Assembly: GCF_001305515.1 (NCBI RefSeq)
Contig: NZ_LJYW01000001.1
Span: forward strand, 5,689,691 to 5,753,690
Direction of reading: 5' to 3'
DNA from: Prosthecodimorpha hirschii
GTDB lineage: Bacteria; Pseudomonadota; Alphaproteobacteria; Rhizobiales; Ancalomicrobiaceae
DNA length: 64,000 nucleotides
Shown here piece after piece: positions 1-9,486 of the stretch. How positions within the stretch are numbered: position 1 is the first letter of the stretch; each line of letters begins with the position of its first letter. The position numbers and the translations under genes are program-made. The notes beneath the pieces were generated by a model. The model was given only the letters and a program-made list of their open reading frames with translations. It was not told the origin of the DNA and ran no database searches.

Positions 1-121
1 AACCATTTTCTCATGCATTTGCCATGCCGATGCCTAAGATAGCCTTTCGAATGGAAGCGTCAGGGCTCATTTTAGGCAAATTTCTTGGAGTTTGAGGAAA
101 TCACGGCCTTTTTATTGTGTC

Positions 122-150
122 TTGCCAAGGAATGTAAACAAGTGTAGAGA
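122..150 (+). promoter_or_regulatory. candidate promoter in AT-rich leader of the pyruvyltransferase-like gene
   Basis: TTGCCA (122-127) is followed after 17 bases by TAGAGA (145-150). It lies in a stretch (1-200) much richer in A/T than the rest of the window. The -10 match is weak, so this rests mainly on spacing and base composition. Confidence 0.3.
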
Positions 151-210
151 ATTCAAAAAATGGGATTCTGAAAGTTGAAAACGATTTCATGAACGTCACG
201 TGTGAGTGTC

Positions 211-1341
211 ATGCCGCAATGTAAAGTCGCCATACTCTTTGTCAATTTGAAGGGGAATATTGGCGATTTTGCAATTCTGCATTCTATGCTTGAGATGCTG
301 TCCATTCGCCATTCGAATTGCCGTTTGCTTGTCGTTCCTGCCCGCTATCTTCCGAGAGACGAAAGGCGGATGTCTGCCTTTACGGCGGCGCTGGGCCGCT
401 CGTTCGACCTGGTCGACATGCCGATCCGCGAGCAGCGGCCGCCCTTTTGGCGGTGGCTGGTACGGAGGGGCTTTCCGGCACTGGCGCGCGCCCTCTATTT
501 TCGCCTGATGCAATTCCGGGCGCTGCGGATCGTTCCGCATGTATCCGGGGCCGCGGCGATCTATTGCGAGAACGGGGACCAGTGGAACGGCTTTGTCGGT
601 CTCGACATGCTGGCCACGGTGACGGCCCTGAAACCGTTCGTGAAACCGATCCGCACGTTCCCGTTTTCGATCAATCCGGCAACGCCGGACTTCCTGACGC
701 CCGCCCTGCTGCGGCGCGGCCTGGGTGGTCTCGACCTGCCCTTGACCGCGCGCGATGTGATCTCCCTGGAGGTGCTTCGCTCGCTCGACATCGAAGCCCG
801 CCTTGTCCCGGATTGCGTGCATTGGCTGGCGCCGGTGGCGGCGGCCGTCGCCCCCATGTCCGGCCGCGATCCGGAGCGCATTCTGATCGCCGCGACGGGA
901 ACGCCGTCGAAGTTGAGGACGACGCTCGAAGCGGCCGTCCGGCGGTTCGAAGGGCGGCCGATCTGCCTCGTGACCACATGCGAGCGCGAGGACGGGGCGG
1001 TCTATGCGGAGATCGCCGCACGCCATGGCATCGAATGGATGGCGCCGATGACCTGGCAGGACCTGGTGGCCGAGTTCAAGGTGGCCCGGGTCGTGGTCAC
1101 CAATCGGTTGCACGGGCTGATCCTGGCCGGCCTGGCGGGTGCGCCCGTCCTTCCGGTCTGCGATCGCAAGAAGGCGGAAGCCTATGCGATCGAGACGGGC
1201 GTCCCGCATGCCGCCCGCGATCTCGACGCCGTGGAGCCGGAGCTCGTCGAGGCGGTCGCCCGCGACCGCGAGGCCGTCCTTGCCTGCACCGCACGCTATC
1301 GCGACACCTGTCGCGCCGCACTCGAAGCCTGGCTGCTGTGA
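211..1341 (+). CDS. polysaccharide pyruvyl transferase family protein
   Basis: A 376-residue protein of the polysaccharide pyruvyl transferase family (PF04230), whose members transfer pyruvate from PEP onto sugars of surface polysaccharides. The family signature is the C-terminal VVVTNRLHGLILAGLAG (about residues 295-311), the conserved R-L-H-G block, preceded by a Rossmann-like half. The N-terminal NLKGNIGDFAILHSM matches the usual G-N-x-G-D start of the family. I chose ATG 211; GTG 202 in the same frame is possible. No membrane segment or signal is seen. It sits at the left edge of a capsule locus, so a role in decorating the capsule is the natural inference. The 5' end and upstream DNA are AT-rich, unlike the neighbours. 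Confidence 0.8.
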   Translation: MPQCKVAILFVNLKGNIGDFAILHSMLEMLSIRHSNCRLLVVPARYLPRDERRMSAFTAALGRSFDLVDMPIREQRPPFWRWLVRRGFPALARALYFRLMQFRALRIVPHVSGAAAIYCENGDQWNGFVGLDMLATVTALKPFVKPIRTFPFSINPATPDFLTPALLRRGLGGLDLPLTARDVISLEVLRSLDIEARLVPDCVHWLAPVAAAVAPMSGRDPERILIAATGTPSKLRTTLEAAVRRFEGRPICLVTTCEREDGAVYAEIAARHGIEWMAPMTWQDLVAEFKVARVVVTNRLHGLILAGLAGAPVLPVCDRKKAEAYAIETGVPHAARDLDAVEPELVEAVARDREAVLACTARYRDTCRAALEAWLL

Positions 1342-1709
1342 CGCCTGGCCGTCAGGTGGTTGAGCCGACGCGAGATCCCGGTGCCCGGCTGAGCCCATGA
1401 GAACATGCGGGCCGAAAAGTCGCCGAGGACTTGCAGGCGGCGCCGGCACGACTCGATACCGATCGGGCGTCAGAAGACCCCGTCGGCCGGGCGGTCCCGA
1501 GCGTGGCCGGGTGCGAGGAAAAGGCCCCCGGAGATCGACGGCCGGCGGAGCGAGGCCCGTCCTGGGTCACCGGCTCCGGCCGAAAAAGGTTTTAGGAAAC
1601 AAATCCATAAAGAGCATCAACCGGTGGGCTGGGAACGGTCGATGCCACGGGAGCGACCGGCCGGGTCCCCGGCGGGCACCGGTCACGTCGTCAGCATTTC
1701 GGGGCGGCC
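1342..1709. other. intergenic, nothing recognised
   Basis: Open frames here lack family resemblance and sit in GC-rich sequence on both strands. I see no RNA gene or clear terminator. The short A-rich segment around 1590-1620 is the only compositional oddity. Confidence 0.5.
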
Positions 1710-1913
1710 TCAGGGATCGAGCGCCTGCACGCGTTCGGCCAGCGAGGCATCCGGAAAGGCTTCGCGAAGTGCCCGCAGGGCTTCGGCATGACTGCCCGGG
1801 CGCGCCATTTTCAGGATCAACCGCATCGCGGCAATTCTGCCGTCGATCTCGTTGCCGGTTGCTTCGACATCACGCCGTTTCGTCGTGGCCATGTGACGCT
1901 GGACCCTGGTCAT
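1710..1913 (-). CDS. small hypothetical protein
   Basis: A 67-residue basic/acidic helical protein with no recognised family. The case for a real gene is the ribosome binding site: on the minus strand GGGAGG lies 5-6 bases before ATG 1913. The residue pattern is also protein-like and amphipathic (EIDGRIAAMRLILKMARP followed by an A/L/R-rich helix). An internal Met at residue 8 is an alternative start. It stands alone between the pyruvyltransferase-like gene and the small membrane protein and points against both. Function unknown; a short DNA- or RNA-associated helical protein cannot be excluded. Confidence 0.55.
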   Translation of the reverse strand: MTRVQRHMATTKRRDVEATGNEIDGRIAAMRLILKMARPGSHAEALRALREAFPDASLAERVQALDP

Positions 1914-2094
1914 CCAGACCTCCCGCCGCGAATCACCCCCGGATCATTATGGACACAACTTGCGCCATGACCATAAGGAACCTGATCGGGGCTCGGACTT
2001 TCCCCGTCTCGACCGGACGCGACGGTGCGGCTAGAGTCGCGCTGCGAAGTCAACACGCCTGATCGGGACGGGTTCCTGGATGCCGGAGGGTTCG

Positions 2095-2469
2095 ATGTCC
2101 GAAATGTCTCAACCGCCCGAGATGCGGCGCAACCGGCCGGATCCGCTGCTGTCCCTGCTCGCCTGGAATGGGGTGGCCGGGGCGGTGATCGCGCTGGTCC
2201 TGGCCGGGGCGGTGCTGGCGACCGACGTGGCGCATCTGCGCACGTTGATCCTGAATTCCGACGAGCCCTGGATCCCCGTGCTGCTGCTGGTCTTCGGCTT
2301 CCTGGTGACCATGTGCAGCGTGACCATGGGCACCGCGATCATGGCGCTCGGACGTGACCCGAAAGCCGGGTCGCGTCCGCGCGGCGGCGCGCCCGCGGTG
2401 CTCGGCCGGTTCGCGCCGGCCCGTGCGACCGCCGCGCGCGGTCTTGGCGGCGGCGCGGCAAGACCTTGA
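2095..2469 (+). CDS. small two-TM membrane protein, unknown function
   Basis: A 124-residue protein with two predicted membrane helices. One is near residues 20-43 (V-A-G-A-V-I-A-L-V-L-A-G rich); the other is near 60-85 (WIPVLLLVFGFLVTMCSVTM) and runs into the motif MGTAIMALG. The C-terminal third is Gly/Ala/Arg/Pro-rich and probably disordered. ATG 2095 is chosen because GGAGGG ends four bases upstream; ATG 2080 in frame is possible but has no such site. It precedes puuE by about 50 bp on the same strand and might be co-transcribed. I recognise no named family. Confidence 0.65.
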   Translation: MSEMSQPPEMRRNRPDPLLSLLAWNGVAGAVIALVLAGAVLATDVAHLRTLILNSDEPWIPVLLLVFGFLVTMCSVTMGTAIMALGRDPKAGSRPRGGAPAVLGRFAPARATAARGLGGGAARP

Positions 2470-2518
2470 AATCCCGGCGGCTTCGGTCCAGCTTCGGATG
2501 CCATCGGAGACATTCAGC

Positions 2519-3430
2519 ATGACCGCACCCGCCTATCCTCGCGACATGATCGGTTACGGCCGCACGCCTCCGGATCCGAAATGGCCCGGTGGCGCCCGCG
2601 TCGCCGTGCAGTTCGTGATCAACTACGAGGAGGGCGGCGAGAATGCCGTGATCCATGGCGACGCGGCTTCGGAGGCCTTTCTGTCCGAAATCGTCGGCGC
2701 CGCGGCCTGGCCCGGCAAGCGGCACATGAATATGGAATCGATCTACGAATACGGCTCTCGCGCGGGCTTCTGGCGGCTCTGGCGCCTGTTCACGGCGCGC
2801 GGGATCCCGGTCACCGTCTACGGCGTGGCGCATGCATTGATGCGCAATCCGGATGTGGTCGCGGCGATGCGCGAGGCCGATTGGGAGATCGCGTCGCATG
2901 GGCTGAAGTGGATCGACTACAAGGACTTCACGGAAGCCGAAGAGCGCGCCCACATGCTGGAAGCGATCCGGATTCACACCGAAGTCACCGGGTCGCGCCC
3001 GCTCGGCTGGTATACCGGACGCTCGTCGATCCACACCCAGAAGCTGGTGATGGAGGAGGGCGGCTTCCTCTACGATTCGGACTCCTACGCCGACGATCTG
3101 CCCTATTGGGTCGATGGCGGCCGGGGGCCCCATCTCGTCATTCCCTATACCCTCGACGCGAACGACATGCGCTTCGCCACCCCGCAGGGCTTCAACTCGG
3201 GCGACCAGTTCTTCGCCTATCTGAAGGACAGCTTCGACCTTCTCTATGCCGAGGGCGAGACGGCGCCGAAGATGATGTCGGTCGGGCTGCATTGCCGCCT
3301 GGTCGGACGTCCCGGGCGCGCCGCGGCCCTGGCGCGGTTCCTGGACTATGTGCAGAGCCACGACGCGGTCTGGTGTCCGCGCCGCATCGACATCGCCTGG
3401 CACTGGCATGCCCATCACAAACCGGCCTGA
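2519..3430 (+). CDS. puuE: polysaccharide deacetylase-like allantoinase PuuE
   Basis: A 303-residue NodB-fold protein of the PuuE group, cofactor-independent allantoinases that hydrolyse allantoin to allantoate in purine/ureide catabolism. Typical PuuE stretches are MIGYGRTPPDPKWPGGARVA at the N-terminus, the NYEEGGENAV block, ESIYEYGSRAGFWRLWRLF, and WEIASHGLKWIDY with the family's conserved histidine. ATG 2519 follows GGAGA by nine bases and gives the normal family length; an in-frame ATG at 2498 would add seven residues. No other ureide genes (uraH, allC, xdh) are in view. It interrupts what would otherwise be a continuous capsule region, and gpt at 26.9 kb is the only other purine gene here. 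Confidence 0.88.
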   Translation: MTAPAYPRDMIGYGRTPPDPKWPGGARVAVQFVINYEEGGENAVIHGDAASEAFLSEIVGAAAWPGKRHMNMESIYEYGSRAGFWRLWRLFTARGIPVTVYGVAHALMRNPDVVAAMREADWEIASHGLKWIDYKDFTEAEERAHMLEAIRIHTEVTGSRPLGWYTGRSSIHTQKLVMEEGGFLYDSDSYADDLPYWVDGGRGPHLVIPYTLDANDMRFATPQGFNSGDQFFAYLKDSFDLLYAEGETAPKMMSVGLHCRLVGRPGRAAALARFLDYVQSHDAVWCPRRIDIAWHWHAHHKPA

Positions 3431-3775
3431 TATGTGGCCCGTTTACGTTTTGAAATCAGAGTGCCCGCCGTCGAACACATTTCGGGCAAGGTCCCGCGTC
3501 ATGGTGCGGCGCAAGCGCAAGCGTTGGTTCGGGTAGCAGCGTTAACCGGTGGTTATCGTCTTGAGGCCGAGGATCTTCGCAGTCCATGGGCGGTCTCGTG
3601 AGGGGCGGCCCTCCGGGCTTCCGAAGGGCGAATCGCGGCCGCAGCGGCCCGGGAATTCGGTGTCCAGGCTTTCGCGGCACGCGGAAGTCCGGACCCGGCG
3701 TTGGGCAGCTGAAGCATTTACGGGTTGTTGCGGGCGGGCTAAGTTCGCCCGGCGCAGCGGGGGTGGGTCCAGCCG
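3431..3775. other. intergenic upstream of kpsT
   Basis: 345 bp without a convincing gene. It should contain the promoter of the kpsTEDSC group, but I find no clear -35/-10 pair. GGTGGGTCCAGCCG just before ATG 3776 gives a weak ribosome binding site. Confidence 0.45.
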
Positions 3776-4477
<702 letters not shown>

Positions 4478-5956
4478 GTGGTCGATCTGATTAACCCGCC
4501 CGACGATATGGAAGCCCGCCGGCAGGAGGCGCGGCGCCGCCGCGCCAATCGCGAAGGGCTGGACTTGGGCGAGCCCGTTCAGGATATCGACGCGATCGAG
4601 GAGACGCGTCGGCGCTCGGCTCCGCCGCCGCCCGCGCCGTTCGATGCGCCTCCGCCGCCTGCGGGCGAAGAGGCACCCGGCCGGCTGGTCGAGTTCCGCA
4701 AGAAGGACAAGAAGAAGAAGGAGCAGGAGCTTCGCCCCGAGGAGGACACCTATCCGGGCGCCCTGCCGGTGCCGGAAGTGTCGAAATCGCGGCTGATTTC
4801 GCGTCTGGGCGAAATCAAGAAGTCGGTCGCTGCCAAGCAGGCCGGCAAGAAGAAGAAATCGGCCTTCAACCTGACCTTCTGGACCTTCGCCGTCGCGGTG
4901 CTGATCCCTGCCGTACTGGTGACGGTCTATCTCTATGTCTGGGCGATCGACCAATACGCGACCGAGATGCGCTTCACCGTGCGCAACATGCAAAGCTCGA
5001 CCTCGGCGGCGGCGGCAGCGCCGACCATGCTCGGCAGCGCGACCGTCAACGACATCTCCGATTCCTATGTGGTGGTCGAGTATCTCGGCTCGCGGGAATT
5101 CGTCGAGGATCTGTCCAAGCAGCTCGATCTGCACAAGATCTATTCTCAGCCGTCCGCCGACTGGTGGTATCGGATGAAGCCCGAGATCTCGATCGAGAAG
5201 ATGACCGAGTATGTCAAGGGGATGACCTTCGTCGCCTTTGACATGTATACGGGCATCATCTCGGTGAAGGTGCGGGCCTTCAGCTCTGCCGATGCGAAGA
5301 CCATGGGCGACCATGTGATGGCGCTGACCGAATCGGTGGTGAACCGCATTTCGGAGCGCGCGCGGCGCAACGTGGTGCGCGATGCCGAGGCGGAGGTCGC
5401 CCGCGCCGAAGCCCGTCTCCGGCTGGCGCGGGCCGGCATCGCCAAGTTCCGCAGCGAGGAGGGGCAGGTCGACCCGAATGCCGGAGCGCAGGGCTTCTCG
5501 ACGACGATCAATCAGCTCGAGGGCGAACTGACCCGGCTGAAGGCGGAACTGAACCAGCTGACCCAGACGATGTCGCCGTCGGCGCCGCGCGTCCGGGTCC
5601 AGCAGAGCCGCGTCGATGCGCTCGAGAAGCAGATCGACGACGAAAAGATCAAGATCGCCCTGAAGAACCGCTCCGGCGCGGCCATTTCCTCGCAGCTCGC
5701 CCGCTACGAGGAACTGGTCACCGAGCGCGACTTCGCGACCCAGACCTATACGCAGAGCCTGTCGTCGCTGGAGCGGGCGCGCATGGATGCCGAGCGCAAC
5801 CAGCGCTACCTCGCCATCGTCGTCTCGCCGCGGCCGGCACAGGATTCCGAATATCCGGAACGCGCGCGCTACAGTTTCCTGAGCTTCCTGGCTCTGTTCG
5901 CCATGTGGGCGGTCTGCTCGCTGGTGCTCGGGTCCATCCGCGATCACATGCAGTAA
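4478..5956 (+). CDS. kpsE: capsule export inner-membrane protein KpsE-like (PCP-3)
   Basis: A 492-residue polysaccharide co-polymerase of the KpsE/Wzz-like class, thought to bridge the inner-membrane exporter and the outer-membrane channel. Residues 1-125 are cytoplasmic, charged and Pro-rich with a Lys-rich block near 75-82. A first TM helix lies at ~132-154, then a large periplasmic part with coiled-coil segments (~300-410, with many E-A-R-L-R and LEGELTRLKAELNQL heptads). A second TM helix is near the C-terminus (~465-485), ending in a short cytoplasmic tail. It starts with GTG immediately after the kpsT stop. The cytoplasmic extension is longer than in E. coli KpsE (about 380 residues). 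It is also comparable to rhizobial RkpR/RkpU-type proteins. Confidence 0.88.
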   Translation: MVDLINPPDDMEARRQEARRRRANREGLDLGEPVQDIDAIEETRRRSAPPPPAPFDAPPPPAGEEAPGRLVEFRKKDKKKKEQELRPEEDTYPGALPVPEVSKSRLISRLGEIKKSVAAKQAGKKKKSAFNLTFWTFAVAVLIPAVLVTVYLYVWAIDQYATEMRFTVRNMQSSTSAAAAAPTMLGSATVNDISDSYVVVEYLGSREFVEDLSKQLDLHKIYSQPSADWWYRMKPEISIEKMTEYVKGMTFVAFDMYTGIISVKVRAFSSADAKTMGDHVMALTESVVNRISERARRNVVRDAEAEVARAEARLRLARAGIAKFRSEEGQVDPNAGAQGFSTTINQLEGELTRLKAELNQLTQTMSPSAPRVRVQQSRVDALEKQIDDEKIKIALKNRSGAAISSQLARYEELVTERDFATQTYTQSLSSLERARMDAERNQRYLAIVVSPRPAQDSEYPERARYSFLSFLALFAMWAVCSLVLGSIRDHMQ

Positions 5957-6130
5957 GGGAGAATCGTCGTCCGAAGGCCGACCGTGGGCACGATCCGGCT
6001 CGCAAATCGCGTCGAATCCGTCATACGGTCACGGAATGTTTCTGTGGTTGCGTTGGACTGCTGTCGCCCGGCTACATCGGTCTGGAGCGGACGGTCGAGA
6101 ATCAGCGGCGGATGCCGCGGAGACGGGGCA

Positions 6131-7294
6131 ATGAAATTAGTAGCGAACTTGCGTATCGGCTGCAGCGCGGTGCTCGCGCTTTGGCTTGCCGGCTGTTCGA
6201 GCCTGCCGTCGGACGGGCCATCGGCGATGGCCATCTCCAGCGAGAAGGTGGAGACGTCGCTTCCCATCGACAGCTATCTGATCGTGCAGCTGGACGAACC
6301 GGTCGTGCGCACGGTCGGCCCGTGGCGACCGCACACCTTCGCCGACCGCTTCGCGATCCGCTCCGGCCCGCGCGGCCAGCCGCTCGGCATCGGCGATACG
6401 CTCGACATCCGCATCCTTGAGGCGGGCGACAACGGGCTGTTCGCCAACACCCAGACCCGCGGCACCCAGTTCCAGGTCCAGATCGACGAGACCGGCAACA
6501 TCTTCGTGCCCTATGTCGGCCGGATGCGTGCGGCGGGCCGGTCGAGCGAAGCGCTGCGCCAGGCGATCCAGGATGCGCTGGCCGACAAGGCGATCCAGCC
6601 GCAGGTGATGCTCGGCGTCACCGGCAATCAGGCCAATGCGGCCGTTGTGGTCGGCGACGTGGCGAAGCCGGGCAAGTATCCGCTCAATGTCGGCGGTACC
6701 CGGCTGCTCGACATGGTCGCGCTGGCCGGCGGTTCGCGCTTCACCACCTACGAGACGACCGTCACGCTGAAACGAAAGGCCGAATCGGCCTCGATCCTGC
6801 TCGAGGACCTCGTCCTGGTCCCGAACAACAACGTCTATCTCGTGCCGGACGACGAGATCCTGCTCACCTTCGCGCCGCAGACCTACACCATCCTCGGTTC
6901 GGTGGCGCGCCCGAGCGAGATCAAGTTCGAGACCAAGACGGTCACGCTGGCGGAAGCCGTGGCGCGCGGCGGCGGTCTCAACACGCTGGCGGCCGATGCC
7001 AGCGGCATCTTCGTGTTCCGCTTCGAAGAGCCGCATCTGGTCAAGGCGATCCGGCCGGACTGGCAGCCCAAGGGGCCGGGCAAGATCCCGGTCGTCTACC
7101 GGCTGAACCTGCTCGAGCCCAAGGGCCTGTTCCTGGCCCGGCAGATGTGGCTGCGCGACAAGGATATCGTCTACGTGGCGACCGCGCCTGCGGTCGAGTT
7201 CGCCAAGTTCCTCGACATCGTCGGCAAGACCACGGCGGCCGTGCGCGGCGGCACGGGTCTGGCGCGCGACATCCAGGTGCTCAACAGCAAATGA
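6131..7294 (+). CDS. kpsD: outer-membrane polysaccharide export lipoprotein (KpsD/Wza family)
   Basis: A 387-residue outer-membrane polysaccharide export protein. The N-terminus is a lipoprotein signal with lipobox LWLAGC (Cys 22), which fixes ATG 6131 as the start; the frame is open 49 codons further upstream without a signal peptide. The Poly_export domain begins around GIGDTLDIRILEAG (~80-95), followed by SLBB-type repeats (GDVAKPGKYPLN ~175-187; FAPQTYTILGSVARPSEIKF ~250-269). It would form the outer-membrane exit pore for the capsule chain together with the upstream KpsE-like protein. Same strand and about 175 bp after kpsE, so it belongs to the same transport cluster. Confidence 0.88.
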   Translation: MKLVANLRIGCSAVLALWLAGCSSLPSDGPSAMAISSEKVETSLPIDSYLIVQLDEPVVRTVGPWRPHTFADRFAIRSGPRGQPLGIGDTLDIRILEAGDNGLFANTQTRGTQFQVQIDETGNIFVPYVGRMRAAGRSSEALRQAIQDALADKAIQPQVMLGVTGNQANAAVVVGDVAKPGKYPLNVGGTRLLDMVALAGGSRFTTYETTVTLKRKAESASILLEDLVLVPNNNVYLVPDDEILLTFAPQTYTILGSVARPSEIKFETKTVTLAEAVARGGGLNTLAADASGIFVFRFEEPHLVKAIRPDWQPKGPGKIPVVYRLNLLEPKGLFLARQMWLRDKDIVYVATAPAVEFAKFLDIVGKTTAAVRGGTGLARDIQVLNSK

Positions 7295-7348
7295 CCGGCC
7301 GGCCGGCGGCGCTTCACAAGGCGCCGCCGCCGCCCTATGGTCCGCGCC

Positions 7349-8665
7349 ATGTCGACCGAACCTCCCGTCGCCGATCCGTCCCGCCCGGGACCCGTCGCTG
7401 CCGGCGGGCCGGGGCGGCGGCGCTTTCTGTTCCTGCTCGGTCCCTGTTCGCCGTTCCAGGCCCGGCTTGCCGCCGCGCTTGAAGCGCGCGGGCACAAGAC
7501 CCACAAGATCCTGCTCCATGCCGGCGATGCGCTGTTCTGGCGCCGCCCCGCCGAGGCCTATCGCGGCGGGCTCGCCGGTTGGCAGGTCCATGTCGCGGCC
7601 GCCTTCGACCGGCACGGCATCACCGACCTGATCGTGCATGGCGAGAGCCGGGAATACCACCGGCTGGCGGCCATCGAGGCGCGCGCGCGCGGCATCCGCG
7701 TGCTGGTCTTCGAGATGGGCTATTTCCGGCCGGACTGGATCACGCTGGAGCGCGACGGCCTCTCGGCGCTGTCGCATTTTCCGCGCGAGGCGGCGCTGGT
7801 CCAGACCCTGGCTGCGGCCGCGCCGGAGCCGGATTTCACGGTCCGCTTCCGCACGCCGTTCCTGAAGTTCGCTCTGAACGATCTCGCCTATCATCTTTCC
7901 GAAGTGGCCGGAACGCCGTTCTACCCGCGCTATCGGCGCTACGCGATCGACCATCCGGTGGTCGAATATCTGCTCTGGGCCTGGAAGCTCATGCGCCAGG
8001 CCAAGCCCGCCGCGGCGGCACGCGCGACGGTCGAACGGCTCGCCGGCGGCTCCGCGCCCTGGTGGGTGCTGCCGCTGCAACTCTCCGGTGACTTCCAGAT
8101 CCGGGCCCATTCGCGTTTCGCCGACATGCCGGCGGCGATGCGCGAGGTGGTCGCCTCCTTCGCGGCGCATGCGCCGGCCGGCGACCGTCTGGTGATCAAG
8201 GCGCATCCGCTCGACAATTGGCGCACGCCCTGGGCGCGGCTCGTTGCCGAGGCGGCGACGGCGTCCGGCGTCGGGGACCGGGTCGACTATATCGACGGCG
8301 GCGATCTCGACCGGCTGATCGCCGGCGCGCGCGGGGTGGTGACGGTCAACTCGACCGTCGGCATCGCGGCGATCCAGGCCGGCGCGCCGACCATCGCGCT
8401 CGGCGGGGCCGTGTTCGACATCCCTGGCCTGACCTACGAGTTTGGCCTCGACCGCTTCTGGCAGGAAGCCGGGCGACCCGATCCGGACCTCGCCCGCGCC
8501 TTCGTGCGTGCGCTCGTCCACGAGACCCAGATCCGCGGCGACTACTATACCGAGGCGGGCCTGGCCGCGGCCGTGGCCGGTACGGTGGAGCGGCTCGAGG
8601 CCGGCCTGCCGGACCTGCCCGAACGGGTCGAGCGATTGAAATCCGAACGCGCGAGGACCGCATGA
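7349..8665 (+). CDS. kpsS: capsular polysaccharide biosynthesis protein KpsS-like (beta-Kdo transferase)
   Basis: A 438-residue KpsS-like protein (capsule synthesis family PF05159). Known KpsS adds the first beta-linked Kdo to phosphatidylglycerol, building the glycolipid anchor of group-2 capsules. Diagnostic blocks are FLFLLGPCSPFQARLA at the start, EMGYFRPDWITLERDGLSA in the middle, VIKAHPLDNW and NSTVGIAAIQAGAPTIAL near the C-terminus. ATG 7349 is taken; the frame opens four codons earlier. The last bases overlap the start of the SDR gene (ATGA), implying translational coupling. A second homologue lies at 11170-12453 with the same blocks. Confidence 0.87.
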   Translation: MSTEPPVADPSRPGPVAAGGPGRRRFLFLLGPCSPFQARLAAALEARGHKTHKILLHAGDALFWRRPAEAYRGGLAGWQVHVAAAFDRHGITDLIVHGESREYHRLAAIEARARGIRVLVFEMGYFRPDWITLERDGLSALSHFPREAALVQTLAAAAPEPDFTVRFRTPFLKFALNDLAYHLSEVAGTPFYPRYRRYAIDHPVVEYLLWAWKLMRQAKPAAAARATVERLAGGSAPWWVLPLQLSGDFQIRAHSRFADMPAAMREVVASFAAHAPAGDRLVIKAHPLDNWRTPWARLVAEAATASGVGDRVDYIDGGDLDRLIAGARGVVTVNSTVGIAAIQAGAPTIALGGAVFDIPGLTYEFGLDRFWQEAGRPDPDLARAFVRALVHETQIRGDYYTEAGLAAAVAGTVERLEAGLPDLPERVERLKSERARTA

Positions 8666-9486
8666 GTGCTTCCGCCGATCCCCGGTCCATCGTCATCACC
8701 GGTGCCTCGTCGGGCATCGGCGCGGCGCTGGCGCGGGCCTATGCGGCGCCCGGCCGGGTGCTCGGCCTGACCGGCCGCGATGCCGCCCGCCTCGCCGACA
8801 CGGTCGCGGCCGCCCGGGCCGCCGGCGCGGAGGTGGTCGAAGGGCTGTTCGACGTGCGTGAGACCGCCGCGCTGACCGCCTGGCTGCAGGCCTTCGACGA
8901 GGCCCATCCGGTCGACCTGCTGGTCTCCAATGCCGGCGTCGTCACCGGGCTGCAGGCCGGTCGCAGCGCGGAAGTGACCGAAAGCGCCTTCCGGCTGGTC
9001 GACGTCAATCTGAAGGGTGCCATCGCGACCGTGTCGGCCCTGGTCGAGCGGATGCGCGCGCGCCGGCGCGGCCATATCGTGCTGGTCTCCTCGCTGGCCG
9101 GGCTCTACGCCCATCCCGACCTGCCGTCCTATTCGGCCAGCAAGGCGGCGGTGCGCTTCTACGGCGATGCCCTGCGGCAATGGCTGAAGGGCAGCGTCGA
9201 GGTGACGGTTGTCTGCCCCGGTTTCGTGACCTCGCCGATGTCGAGCCGCCATATCGGCCCGAAGCCGTTCGAGATTTCGGCCGACAAGGCGGCCGGGCTG
9301 ATCCGCCGCGGCATCGCGCGCCGCAAGGCGCTGATCGCCTTCCCGTGGCCCCTGGTGCTGCCGATCTGGTTCGCCAATCTGGTGCCGGCGCGGGTCGCCG
9401 ACTTCTTCATGGGCGGCTTCGCGGCCGAGATCGAGCCAGATGCCGAGACCGCCCGCGAGCGCGCCGGCGGTACCGGCGCACCATGA
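8662..9486 (+). CDS. short-chain dehydrogenase/reductase in capsule operon
   Basis: A 274-residue classical SDR, an NAD(P)-dependent oxidoreductase. The cofactor motif TGASSGIG is at 13-20, NAG of the fourth strand at ~94, the catalytic Ser in VLVSSLAG (~141) and Y-S-A-S-K (Tyr ~157, Lys ~161). The C-terminal part has a hydrophobic stretch (FPWPLVLPIWFANLVP, ~230-245) that may bind the membrane or a lipid substrate. Start and stop overlap both neighbours by ATGA, so it is firmly embedded between kpsS and kpsC. Rhizobial capsule loci carry an SDR (RkpH) in a comparable setting; equating the two is inference. The substrate cannot be read from sequence. Confidence 0.85.
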   Translation: MSASADPRSIVITGASSGIGAALARAYAAPGRVLGLTGRDAARLADTVAAARAAGAEVVEGLFDVRETAALTAWLQAFDEAHPVDLLVSNAGVVTGLQAGRSAEVTESAFRLVDVNLKGAIATVSALVERMRARRRGHIVLVSSLAGLYAHPDLPSYSASKAAVRFYGDALRQWLKGSVEVTVVCPGFVTSPMSSRHIGPKPFEISADKAAGLIRRGIARRKALIAFPWPLVLPIWFANLVPARVADFFMGGFAAEIEPDAETARERAGGTGAP

